From assembly GCA_946887155.1 (NCBI GenBank), contig CAMPKM010000082.1:1-9811 (forward strand): a DNA stretch of 9,811 bases, given 5' to 3'. A program made the translations under genes and the position numbers. The notes beneath the pieces were generated by a model that saw nothing but the letters and a program-made list of their open reading frames with translations, was not told the DNA's origin and searched no databases. This stretch comes from an uncultured Gemmatimonadota bacterium (GTDB lineage: Bacteria; Gemmatimonadota; Gemmatimonadetes; Gemmatimonadales; Gemmatimonadaceae). Positions 1 through 6,960 of the stretch are shown one piece after another (position 1 is the first letter of the stretch; the number at the start of each line of letters is the position of its first letter).

Positions 1-2670
1 GTGCAGGCGTTGCGGTCGGAGATTGCCGTCGCCAGTGAGCGCCACCGCAATGCGATGGATCGCCGCCAGCGCGCCGAGGATGAACGGCGCGAAGGGAGTG
101 AAACAGAGAACCGGCTCGACCGGGAACTCGCCGCGGCTGCCGCCGAAGTCACAGAGCTCGAACGGCTGGTGAACGCCGCGCACGAGGATGCCGTGGCGCG
201 CGCTGCCGCCGAAACGGAAGCACGCGAAGCGGTCCGCCTTGCCCGGGAGGGTGCTGAAGAATCCGATCGCCTGTCGCGCAATTCACGGGATCGCATTCGC
301 ACGCTGGTCGCTGACCGCGAAGCCGCGGCTCGCGAGTTCTCGGAACTCGAGGCGCGGACACGCGTCCTCGATTCGGAGCGCGGCAAGCTGAACGAGGCAG
401 CCGAGGTGCTGTCGAGGGAAATCGTGAGCGCAACCGCAACGGCGGCATCGGCGCGGGAGTCTGTCGAGCGCGCGCAAGCCGCGCTCGACCAGGCTCGTCT
501 CGATGCGCTCGCGGCACGGGAGCGGGAGGCGGCTGCCCGCGCTGAACTCGGCCGGATCGAAGACCTGCACACGGCCGTCGAAGGCCGGGTGCACGGGCTT
601 GAAGGGCTGGAGCGCGAACGCGTCGGGCTGGCACCTGCGGCCGCGAGGCTGCTCGAGGAGCGTGGCCGATTCGGTGGTGACGCCATCCTTGGTCCACTGT
701 CCGACTTCGTGACCGCGGGTGCCAATGCGGCGGCATCGATCGAGCGCTTTCTGGGCATGAGCGTACACGCGGTGCTCGTGCGAAACCGTGAGGTGGCCGA
801 CTCCATCCGCGAATGGCATAACGAGACCAACCCCGGCCCGCTCCTGCTGCTCCCTCTCGATGCCGTCTCGGACTCGTCGCCGGTCGATGCCGGCGATCTC
901 ATCGAGCAGCTCGAAGTGGCGCCTGAAGCGGCGGGTTGGGCCAGGGTGCTGCTGGAGCGGGTGCGTTCGCTCGATGATGGATCGTTCGTGGACAAGCGCG
1001 GTGCCGTGTGGCTCCCCGGACCGTCGGCGGGACCCGGTCCACTGCGTCGTCGCGCGGAACTGGTGAGCCTTCGCGCGGAACTCGAGGGGGCGGCGGAGTC
1101 ACGACGGAACGCCATGGCCGCAACCGAGCTGGCGCGCGCGACGCTGCAGTCGGCGGAGGCGGCCGTGGTGGCCGCTGCTGACGCATCGCATGCCGCGCAA
1201 ACGGTGGAACGCCAGGCCCGTGAGGCGCTGTCGGAGCTCGAGCGCCGTCACGCGCGTTATGAGCGCGAGATCCAGGAATCGAGATCCCAGTCGGCACAAC
1301 TGTCGAATCGCATCGAGGCGCTCGAGGGGTCGCTGCGCACGATCGACGATTCGCAGGAATCGGCCCGCACCGAGGCCGCGAGCTTCGACGCCCGGGCCAA
1401 TGAACAGCGCGATAGTCTTGCGGCGGCAGAATCGCGGATGGAAGCGGCGCGCGATCGCCGCAGCGAGGGACAGGTAGCGATGGCGCAGGCACAGGCACGG
1501 CTGCAGGTCGCCGCGGACCGCCGCCAGCGCTTGCGCGACGAGCGCGACGTCGCTTCTGGCCGGTTGTCGACCCTCGCCAATGAACTGACACTGATCGAGG
1601 AAGCGGATCGCGAACTCGCTGCGCAGATGTCCTCCTGGCAGTCCGACCTCGAGACGAAAGTCGCCGCGCTGACGGCGGCCGAAGGCCGGCTCGAAGCATC
1701 TGAGCGTGCGGTATCCGAAGCGAACGCGAAGGTCGAACGCACCGAGCACGAACTCGATGCGTCACGCCGCGCCGCGCACGATCGCGGTGAGGAGCTTCAC
1801 CACGCGCAGTTGCGTTTCACGGAGCTGTCGGGTCGCCGCACCGCGATCCGCGAGCGACTCGAGGCTGAATGGCGCCGTCCACTGGACGAATTGCTGTCGA
1901 CGGTGCAGCCGCTCGACCTCGACGACGACTCGCTTCGCGCCGAGGCTGCCGCGCTGCAGCAGCAGGTCGACACGTTAGGTCCGGTGAATCCCCTCGCGAT
2001 CGAGGAGCATGACGAGGAGGTCAAGCGGTTCGACTTCCTGACGACCCAGCGCGCCGACCTGAACGACGCGAGGAATTCGCTGCAGACCGCCATTCGCGAA
2101 ATTGACGCCACCGCGCGTGAGATGTTCCTGGCGACGTTCACCCAGGTACGGGAGAACTTCCGTCACATCTTCATGACGCTGTTCGGCGGCGGCGAGTGCG
2201 ACCTGCGACTCGAAAATCCCGACATGCCGCTCGACTGCGACATCGAGGTGCACGCCTCACCGCGCGGCAAGCGCACGCAGCGCATCCACTTGCTCTCGAG
2301 TGGTGAGCGGGCGCTGGTGGCGCTCTCACTGCTCTTCGGCATCTTCCTCACCAAGCCGAGTCCGTTCTGCCTGCTGGACGAGGTCGACGCCCCGCTCGAC
2401 GACGCGAACATCGGCCGGTTCGTGCGGATGCTGAACGAGTTCAAGCAGAAGACGCAGTTCATCGTCATCACGCACAACCCGCGCACGACGACCGAAGCCG
2501 CCGACGCGGTTTATGGCATAACGATGCAGGAGCCGGGCGTGTCGTCGGTGGTCAGCGTCCGGATGCGTGGGCCGAACCTGGATGACACGAGCCGGGAGGA
2601 TGACGAGCCCGCGGACAGCGCGATCGTCGCGGACGCGGCACCGCCGGAAGCCATGGCGACGTCGCTGTAG
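1..2670 (+). CDS. smc: Chromosome segregation protein SMC, C-terminal part (5' end outside window)
   Basis: SMC ATPase, the core of bacterial condensin; it dimerises at a hinge and, with ScpA/ScpB, extrudes DNA loops to compact and separate sister chromosomes. The frame is open at the left edge, so the GTG at base 1 need not be a start. The 889 visible residues lack the N-terminal head with Walker A; about 300 residues are missing relative to a usual 1150-1200. Visible order: Ala/Arg/Glu-rich coiled coil (about 1-215); hinge (about 220-350) with the GRFGGDAILGPLSD entry and a PLLLLPLDAV segment; return coil (about 350-655); the SMC-typical LGPVNPLAIEE element (659 on); and the C-terminal ABC half-head. 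The head carries the signature loop LSSGE (765-769), Walker B CLLDE (D793, E794), the D-loop, and a THNPRT segment in place of the switch histidine region. A 30-residue acidic tail follows the conserved MQEPGVSSVVSV strand. The first signature glycine is Ser here. The inverted repeat begins directly after the stop codon. Confidence 0.97.
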   Translation: MQALRSEIAVASERHRNAMDRRQRAEDERREGSETENRLDRELAAAAAEVTELERLVNAAHEDAVARAAAETEAREAVRLAREGAEESDRLSRNSRDRIRTLVADREAAAREFSELEARTRVLDSERGKLNEAAEVLSREIVSATATAASARESVERAQAALDQARLDALAAREREAAARAELGRIEDLHTAVEGRVHGLEGLERERVGLAPAAARLLEERGRFGGDAILGPLSDFVTAGANAAASIERFLGMSVHAVLVRNREVADSIREWHNETNPGPLLLLPLDAVSDSSPVDAGDLIEQLEVAPEAAGWARVLLERVRSLDDGSFVDKRGAVWLPGPSAGPGPLRRRAELVSLRAELEGAAESRRNAMAATELARATLQSAEAAVVAAADASHAAQTVERQAREALSELERRHARYEREIQESRSQSAQLSNRIEALEGSLRTIDDSQESARTEAASFDARANEQRDSLAAAESRMEAARDRRSEGQVAMAQAQARLQVAADRRQRLRDERDVASGRLSTLANELTLIEEADRELAAQMSSWQSDLETKVAALTAAEGRLEASERAVSEANAKVERTEHELDASRRAAHDRGEELHHAQLRFTELSGRRTAIRERLEAEWRRPLDELLSTVQPLDLDDDSLRAEAAALQQQVDTLGPVNPLAIEEHDEEVKRFDFLTTQRADLNDARNSLQTAIREIDATAREMFLATFTQVRENFRHIFMTLFGGGECDLRLENPDMPLDCDIEVHASPRGKRTQRIHLLSSGERALVALSLLFGIFLTKPSPFCLLDEVDAPLDDANIGRFVRMLNEFKQKTQFIVITHNPRTTTEAADAVYGITMQEPGVSSVVSVRMRGPNLDDTSREDDEPADSAIVADAAPPEAMATSL

Positions 2671-2733
2671 CGTGAGGACGTGAGGCGTGAGATCGTGAGG
2701 ACGGGAACGTGAAAACGAGCAGCAATTCGGATC

Positions 2734-2760
2734 TGAGGTTGTAGCGACTGCACGACCTCA
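2734..2760 (+). terminator. Central hairpin of the smc-hydrolase intergenic dyad; possible smc terminator
   Basis: TGAGGTTGT (2734-2742) pairs with ACGACCTCA (2752-2760): nine pairs, one of them G-U in RNA, around a nine-base loop. There is no T-run after it, so it is not a canonical intrinsic terminator. Its place 64 bases past the smc stop would suit a 3' end or a processing structure. It may only be the centre of the larger dyad. Confidence 0.4.
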
Positions 2761-2777
2761 CGAAATTCGACCTCACT

Positions 2778-2809
2778 TTCTCACGTCCTCACGTCCTCAC
2801 GTCCTCACG
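2778..2809 (+). repeat. Tandem array of four TCCTCACG octamers (right arm)
   Basis: There are four contiguous 8-bp units: TTCTCACG (2778-2785, one change) and then three identical TCCTCACG units. An 8-bp period does not preserve a reading frame, so this is not a coding repeat. The array ends nine bases before the TTG start of the downstream hydrolase and occupies the place where a Shine-Dalgarno sequence would be expected. On the opposite strand it reads CGTGAGGA, the same unit as the left arm at 2671-2701. Confidence 0.9.
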
Positions 2810-2818
2810 ACGACCCCC

Positions 2819-3586
2819 TTGCGCGTCACCACCATTGGCACCGGCACCGCCGCCCCGCATCCCCACCGAGCCCAGAGCGGCACCTTGGTGGAGGTCGGGG
2901 ACGTCCGGCTCCTGATCGACTGCGGCAGCGCCGTGGTGCTGCGCATGGCTGAACGCGGGATCGCGTGGCAGAAGATCACGCACGTCGCCAACACGCACTT
3001 CCACGCCGACCACACGACCGACCTTGCAAACCTGATCTACGCCTGGCGCTACGGCCAGCTCCCGTCGCGCACCGATCCGGTCGAGCTCATTGGGCCGCCC
3101 GGCTTTGCCGCACTGCTCGACGCCATGAAGCTGGCATTCGGCGCTGACCTCCTCGACCACCCCTTCCCCATCACGATAACGGAACTGGCCCCCGGCGCCG
3201 GAAGGGAGATCGCTGAAGGCGTGTTTCTCGACGCCTTCAAGGTTCCACATACCGAGGAGAGTGTGGCATATTCCGTTCGCGGACGTGGACGGCGCGTGGT
3301 CGTGACCGGAGATACCGGTTTCGAGCCGGCGCTGGGCGCGTGGGCGGAAGGCTGCGATGTCCTGGTGTGCGAGTGCTCGCTCCCGGATGCTATGGCCCTG
3401 CCCCTTCACCTGACGCCTCGCCAGTGCGGTGCCCTCGCGGCCATCGCGCGCCCGAAGCGACTGGTGCTGACCCATTTCTACCCACCCGTCGAGGCGGAAG
3501 ACATCGCGGGCCAGGTCGCCGAGCAGTTCGACGGCAGCATGGTCATGGCGCACGATGGCTGGTCACTGGATCTCGAGGAGTCGTAA
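2819..3586 (+). CDS. MBL-fold metallo-hydrolase, RNase Z/arylsulfatase-like
   Basis: A 255-residue metallo-beta-lactamase-fold hydrolase binding two metal ions (usually zinc), probably cytoplasmic. The opening [17 protein letters not shown] followed by LLIDCG is the usual start of RNase Z-like members. The metal-site motif is H60-F-H62-A-D64-H65; further ligands are H144 (VPHTEES), D165 (VVTGDTG) and H219 (LTHFYP). [14 protein letters not shown] (197 on) resembles the HLT motif of the RNase Z group. It is shorter than typical tRNase Z (about 300), and I see no flexible-arm exosite, so tRNA 3' processing is not secure; phosphodiesterase or arylsulfatase-type activity is equally possible. The TTG start is chosen because homology begins there and no ATG or GTG lies upstream in frame. 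No Shine-Dalgarno precedes it; the octamer repeat ends nine bases upstream. Its stop overlaps the DAHP synthase start by one base (TAATG), implying co-transcription. Confidence 0.92.
   Translation: MRVTTIGTGTAAPHPHRAQSGTLVEVGDVRLLIDCGSAVVLRMAERGIAWQKITHVANTHFHADHTTDLANLIYAWRYGQLPSRTDPVELIGPPGFAALLDAMKLAFGADLLDHPFPITITELAPGAGREIAEGVFLDAFKVPHTEESVAYSVRGRGRRVVVTGDTGFEPALGAWAEGCDVLVCECSLPDAMALPLHLTPRQCGALAAIARPKRLVLTHFYPPVEAEDIAGQVAEQFDGSMVMAHDGWSLDLEES
3575..3580 (+). promoter_or_regulatory. Shine-Dalgarno GAGGAG fixing the DAHP synthase start
   Basis: GAGGAG lies five bases before the ATG at 3586, inside the last codons of the hydrolase gene. The synthase frame is open far upstream, to about 3340, but this site and the start of family-like sequence ([10 protein letters not shown]) place initiation at 3586. 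The arrangement implies coupled translation with the upstream gene. Confidence 0.8.
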
Positions 3587-4638
3587 TGCTGGTCGTTATG
3601 CACCACGGCGCGAGCGCGCCAGAAATTGAAGCCGTCTGCCAGGCGATTCGCGACATGGGCTACCAGCCGGTGCCCATGCCTGGCGAGCAACGAACCGCGG
3701 TCGGGTTGATCGGGAACGACGGACCGGTCGATGACTCGAACGTCATTGGGCTGCCTGGCGTGGCACAGGTCCTTCACGTCTCGAAGCCCTACAAGCAGGT
3801 GTCTCGCGAATGGAAGGCCGACACCACGCTGGTTCATCTCGGCCGCGGTGTCGTGGTCGGTGGAAGGGATGTCGTGGTGATCGCCGGCCCCTGTTCGGTG
3901 GAATCCGAGGAGCAGATCGTCGAGTCGGCGCGCGCGGTGCGGGCCGCCGGTGCGACGGCGCTCCGTGGCGGCGCGTTCAAGCCGCGCAGCTCACCGTATT
4001 CGTTCCAGGGGCTCGGCAAGCGTGGACTCGAACTCCTGGCGCTCGCCCGGCAGGAAACCGGTCTTCCGATCGTGACTGAAGCGATGGATGAAGCGGGAGC
4101 CGAGCTGGTGGCCGAATATGCCGACTGCATCCAGCTCGGCGCCCGCAACATGCAGAACTACTCGCTGCTGCGCGCCGTCGGACGGATGCGCAAGCCGGTG
4201 CTGCTCAAGCGCGGACTGGCCGCCACGATCAACGACTTGTTGCTGAGCGCCGAATATATCCTGGCCGAGGGGAACCCTAACGTGATCCTCTGCGAGCGCG
4301 GCGTCCGGAGTTTCGATAGCGCCGCCAGGAACATGTTCGACCTGAACGCGATCCCGATCGTACAGCGTCTTTCGCACCTGCCGATCATCGCCGACCCGAG
4401 TCACGGGACGGGGCTCCGCGACAAGGTCACGCCGATGGCCCGTGCCGCGATCGCCGCCGGCGCCGACGGCATCATCGTGGAGGTCCATCCGAATCCCGAC
4501 CGCGCTTTGTCAGATGGATCACAAAGCCTGTTTCCGGACCAGTTCTCGCAACTGATGGATGCCTTACGGCTCATCGCGGGCGCGATCGACCGCAATGTCG
4601 CGTCGAGCCCTGCCGGCGTGGAACTGGAAGTGGGCTGA
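3586..4638 (+). CDS. aroF: 3-deoxy-7-phosphoheptulonate synthase (DAHP synthase), type I-beta
   Basis: Condenses phosphoenolpyruvate with erythrose 4-phosphate to DAHP, the entry step to chorismate and the aromatic amino acids; cytoplasmic. The 350 residues form two parts. An N-terminal ferredoxin-like regulatory domain (about 1-70, [17 protein letters not shown]) is followed by a TIM barrel (about 90-340). Visible family motifs are IAGPCSVES (99-107), [17 protein letters not shown] (126-142), KPVLLKRG (203-210), DPSHGTG (270-276) and IIVEVHPNP (296-304). The metal ligands fit C103, H273, E299 and D310, each one position from the set known in the Thermotoga maritima enzyme. In that enzyme the N-terminal domain mediates Tyr/Phe feedback inhibition; the same control is likely here but not proven. 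No chorismate mutase domain is fused to either end. Start chosen at the ATG with GAGGAG five bases upstream. Confidence 0.97.
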   Translation: MLVVMHHGASAPEIEAVCQAIRDMGYQPVPMPGEQRTAVGLIGNDGPVDDSNVIGLPGVAQVLHVSKPYKQVSREWKADTTLVHLGRGVVVGGRDVVVIAGPCSVESEEQIVESARAVRAAGATALRGGAFKPRSSPYSFQGLGKRGLELLALARQETGLPIVTEAMDEAGAELVAEYADCIQLGARNMQNYSLLRAVGRMRKPVLLKRGLAATINDLLLSAEYILAEGNPNVILCERGVRSFDSAARNMFDLNAIPIVQRLSHLPIIADPSHGTGLRDKVTPMARAAIAAGADGIIVEVHPNPDRALSDGSQSLFPDQFSQLMDALRLIAGAIDRNVASSPAGVELEVG

Positions 4639-4705
4639 AGGATACGAACAGGAGGTCAGAGCTCGAAGGCCAGAGCTCAACAAGGTTCTCGCACCACCTT
4701 CCATC
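4639..4705 (+). promoter_or_regulatory. lolA leader: distant AGGAGGTC and two small stems
   Basis: This 67-base gap has a strong Shine-Dalgarno-like AGGAGGTC (4650-4657) but no usable start codon until the lolA ATG 48 bases further on. Between them two short stems can form: GAGCTC with GAGCTC (4659-4664/4673-4678) and AAGGT with ACCTT (4682-4686/4696-4700). CAGAGCTC also occurs as a direct repeat 14 bases apart. Immediately before the ATG there is no purine-rich site. A role in lolA translation is an inference. Confidence 0.35.
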
Positions 4706-5335
4706 ATGTCTATCCTTTCGTTGTTTCTCGTAGCGACGCTGCAATCGCCCGCCGATCAGGCGATCGATGCGGCGGTGAAGGCTTATTCGGACATCCGGAC
4801 GGCCAAGGCGTCGTTCGAGCAGACGATCACCAATCCGCTGCTCGGTTCGAAGCTGAACTCGAAGGGCAACTTCGAGCAGTCGCGGCCGAACCGTTTTGCA
4901 TTCCGGTTCACCGACCCGAAGGGTGACGTCATCATCTGCGATGGACGTTATGTGTGGGTGTACCTGCCGACATCGACGCCCGGCCGCGTGAGTCGCGCCC
5001 CGTGCGGCGGCCAGGCCGGCGCCCTCGACCTGATCGGGGAGTTCTTCACCAACCCACGCGACCGCTACACGATCGGGGACGGAGGCGCGGTAACGGTCGG
5101 GACGAAGAAGGCGCACATCGTGCAGCTTACGCCGAAATCGAAGGAAGCCGACTTCGTCCGGGCAAAGGTCTGGATCGACCTCGCGAACGGTTCCCTGCTG
5201 CAGTTCGAGGCGGTCGAGCCTAACGGTGTGACGCGGCTCGTGAAGATCACCTCGTTCACCCCCAACGCACCGGTGAGCGCAAGCGCTTTCACCTTCACGG
5301 TGCCGAAGGGCGTGAAGGTCGTCGATATCAAGTAA
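4706..5335 (+). CDS. lolA: LolA-like periplasmic lipoprotein carrier protein
   Basis: A 209-residue protein of the LolA fold. LolA takes mature lipoproteins from the LolCDE transporter in the inner membrane and carries them across the periplasm to the outer membrane. Visible: a SFEQTI strand after the first helix (about 37-42), then GNFEQSRPNRFAFRFTDPKG and DGRYVWVYLP (about 54-88), the classic LolA core in which a protein trapped on an acyl chain is shielded by a half-barrel. Later strands (AKVWIDLANGSLLQFEAVEPNG, about 153-174) also match, and the C-terminus ends in FTFTVPKGVKVVDIK. Length fits the family. The proposed signal peptide is weak: MSILSLFLVATLQSPAD has no lysine or arginine and only about ten hydrophobic residues. 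The ATG is the only sensible start nearby. The hairpin terminator begins six bases after the stop. A role in carrying other lipids is possible; some LolA-fold proteins are not true carriers. Confidence 0.9.
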   Translation: MSILSLFLVATLQSPADQAIDAAVKAYSDIRTAKASFEQTITNPLLGSKLNSKGNFEQSRPNRFAFRFTDPKGDVIICDGRYVWVYLPTSTPGRVSRAPCGGQAGALDLIGEFFTNPRDRYTIGDGGAVTVGTKKAHIVQLTPKSKEADFVRAKVWIDLANGSLLQFEAVEPNGVTRLVKITSFTPNAPVSASAFTFTVPKGVKVVDIK

Positions 5336-5341
5336 AATGGG

Positions 5342-5386
5342 AAAAGGGGTCAGACACCTTTTACGAAAAGGTGTCGGACCCCTTTT
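5342..5386. terminator. Bidirectional hairpin between lolA and the S41 protease gene
   Basis: Two 21-base arms (5342-5362 and 5366-5386) are inverted complements at 20 of 21 positions, separated by ACG. The single mismatch is A5352 against G5376. Each arm starts AAAAGG and ends CCTTTT, so each strand has a GC-rich stem closing in TTTT, as a bidirectional intrinsic terminator for convergent genes should. Each arm is also itself a near-palindrome, so the element can be read as two tandem small hairpins. The minus-strand protease stop codon (5385-5387) lies at its right edge. The regularity is greater than termination needs and recalls REP-type or mobile palindromes. Confidence 0.85.
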
Positions 5387-6944
5387 ACCGATCCGGCAGG
5401 TGCTCGAGGAGTTGTGCCGGTGACGTCGCCTGTGCCACGAGACGCACGGCCGCCTGAATGACCCGGTCGTCGGCGATCGCGCGCTCCGCTTCCGCCTCGG
5501 GCCCAAAGGCAAATCGCGCGATCTCCCGTCCGAGGAGGCTCGAGACGAGCGGCGCGGCCCCGTCAAAGATGGACCGGTCGAACCGGAAGCCGCGATTTCG
5601 CATCGCCCTCCACAGGTCGTCGAGCATCACCGGCGTCACCACGAAGTGCCGGTTGTGAACCGCGCCCCGGGACTGCAGCGAGATCGCCACGTCCACCATC
5701 GCGTCCCGGAACTGGATCACCCGGCTGCCTAACGCGTCCTCGAGCGCCTGCTCCTGGGGCGACAGCGCCGAATCGCCGGCCAGGATGTCCGGCACAATGC
5801 CACCGCCCCCGGCGACGCGCCTCCCCTGGCGGGTGCGGAACGTGTCAGCCGGCGCGTCGCCGTCGGCCGGGCCCGCATCGGTGCGGCGCGGCCGGTCGAT
5901 CGAGCGCCCCGATGGCGTGAACCAGCGCGCCGTGGTGATGCGCACGCCGCCGCCGGACGATGTCGCGAAGATGCCCTGCGCACTCCCCTTCCCGAACGTC
6001 GTCCGCCCCATCACGACGGCGCGGTCGTGGTCCTGCAACGCACCGGCGACGATTTCCGATGCGCTGGCGCTGCCGGCGTCCACCAGCACCACCAGCGGCA
6101 TCTGCGGCCATGGCTGGGGAAGCGAGTCAAGCACGGTTTCCGACTCGCCCTCCGCTCGGCCCCGCATCGAGACGATGACCCGCGCCGAGTCGAGGAACAT
6201 CCCGGCCACGCCGACACCCTGCGCCAGCACCCCGCCCGGATTTCCGCGGAGGTCCATCACCAGCGACCGCATTCCCGCGGCGCGCAGCGAATCGACGGCC
6301 TTGCGAAGCTCGATCGCGGTGGAATCGTTGAAGATGTTCACGTCGACATAGCCGACGCCGCTGCCTAACAAGGCGGTACGCCCGACCGCGCGCCGGTGTA
6401 CGCCGCCGCGCTTGAGCGTGAACGACAACCGGGCCGGGTACCCCGGGCGCTCGATGACGACCTTCACGTTGCTCTCCGGCGGCCCACGTAACGCCCTCGT
6501 CACTTCTTCCGTGGTCCAGCCGCGCGTTTTCATCGAGTCGATCTCCACGACCCGGTCACCCGTTTTCAAGCCCGCGCGCTCGGCCGGCGAACCGGGAAAC
6601 GGCGCAATGATCATCGGATAATCATCCCGGCGCTGGATCTGGGCGCCGATGCCGATGTAGTTGCCCGTGGTCTGTTCGGTCAGCCGCTGGAGTCGGTTGG
6701 GCGGCAGGTAGAGCGTGTACGGATCATCCAGTTCACGCAGCATGCCGACCATTGCATGCTCATAGAGCGTCGAATCGGCAATGGAATCGACGAAAAACGT
6801 CCTGACGTGGCCCAGCACGGTGTCAAAAAGACGGGCGCTGGTGAAGTCGGTTTCGCGAACGTGCAGGCCGCGTCCAATGACCCAGCCGCCACCCACCAGG
6901 GTGGTACCGAGTGCCGCCGCCACGGCGAGGGTTCGTGCCTTCAT
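5385..6944 (-). CDS. ctpA: S41 family C-terminal processing protease (CtpA/Prc-like)
   Basis: A 519-residue tail-specific serine protease that degrades or trims exported proteins, acting in the periplasm. An N-terminal export signal or anchor (about 1-26, MKARTLAVAAALGTTLVGG) is followed by a helical region with the LDDPYTLYL motif (72-80), a PDZ domain (about 92-178; YIGIGAQI, GSPAERAGLKTGD) and the S41 core (about 190-390). Core motifs are MDLRGNPGG (230-238), GSASASEIVAGALQD (291-305) and TTFGKGSAQG (315-324). The Ser-Lys dyad is S294 and K319, with the family's 25-residue spacing. A FRT.GRRVAGGGGIVPD stretch (369-385) matches one CtpA subfamily. About 130 residues follow the core, ending in the flanking hairpin. 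Last gene of the prfA operon, 16 bases after tmk. An in-frame GTG at 6950 has better spacing (seven bases) from GAGGC and could be the true start. Confidence 0.95.
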   Translation of the reverse strand: MKARTLAVAAALGTTLVGGGWVIGRGLHVRETDFTSARLFDTVLGHVRTFFVDSIADSTLYEHAMVGMLRELDDPYTLYLPPNRLQRLTEQTTGNYIGIGAQIQRRDDYPMIIAPFPGSPAERAGLKTGDRVVEIDSMKTRGWTTEEVTRALRGPPESNVKVVIERPGYPARLSFTLKRGGVHRRAVGRTALLGSGVGYVDVNIFNDSTAIELRKAVDSLRAAGMRSLVMDLRGNPGGVLAQGVGVAGMFLDSARVIVSMRGRAEGESETVLDSLPQPWPQMPLVVLVDAGSASASEIVAGALQDHDRAVVMGRTTFGKGSAQGIFATSSGGGVRITTARWFTPSGRSIDRPRRTDAGPADGDAPADTFRTRQGRRVAGGGGIVPDILAGDSALSPQEQALEDALGSRVIQFRDAMVDVAISLQSRGAVHNRHFVVTPVMLDDLWRAMRNRGFRFDRSIFDGAAPLVSSLLGREIARFAFGPEAEAERAIADDRVIQAAVRLVAQATSPAQLLEHLPDR

Positions 6945-6960
6945 CGTCACAGTATGCGCC

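Larger units (their letters stand above)
2671..2809. repeat. 139-bp inverted repeat built from CGTGAGGA/TCCTCACG octamers
   Basis: The region between the smc stop and the next gene is almost wholly an imperfect dyad. The outer 15 bp are a perfect inverted match (2671-2685 against 2795-2809). The left arm has CGTGAGGA at 2671 and 2694, with variants at 2679, 2686 and 2708. The right arm has three exact tandem TCCTCACG copies (2786-2809), one near copy just before them (2778-2785), and looser CCTCAC copies at 2756 and 2771. An inner hairpin sits at the centre (2734-2760). It could be a MITE-like or REP-like element, a structured terminator/leader, or an array of protein-binding sites; the sequence does not decide between these. 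No open frame or transposase lies inside it. Confidence 0.85.

Noticed and set aside
899..1765. Long minus-strand open frames inside smc, including one of 288 codons
   Set aside because: They oppose well-supported SMC coiled-coil sequence, and their Arg/Pro/Ala composition and lack of motifs mark them as shadows.
2581..2670. Acidic C-terminal tail of SMC as a fused domain
   Set aside because: It is about 30 low-complexity residues (Asp/Glu/Ala/Pro) with no fold-like pattern, so an unstructured tail is the simplest reading.
2671..2809. CRISPR array
   Set aside because: The repeated unit is only 8 bp and contiguous, with no spacers, and the arms are inverted rather than direct.
3340..3585. 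Longer version of the DAHP synthase starting upstream
   Set aside because: The extra residues overlap the metal-binding end of the hydrolase in another frame and do not look like family sequence. GAGGAG and [10 protein letters not shown] place the start at 3586.
4571..5566. Long open frame (331 codons) on the minus strand across lolA and the hairpin
   Set aside because: It is antisense to clear lolA codons, runs across the terminator hairpin, and its Arg/Pro-rich product is typical of shadow frames in GC-rich DNA.
1973..6490. Repeated TAACG/CGTTA strings and a few CCTAAC hexamers
   Set aside because: They lie mostly inside genes as ordinary Asn, Leu or Tyr/Met codon pairs, on both strands and at irregular spacing. 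I see no evidence of a motif beyond codon-pair bias; a genome-wide count against a codon-shuffled background would be needed.
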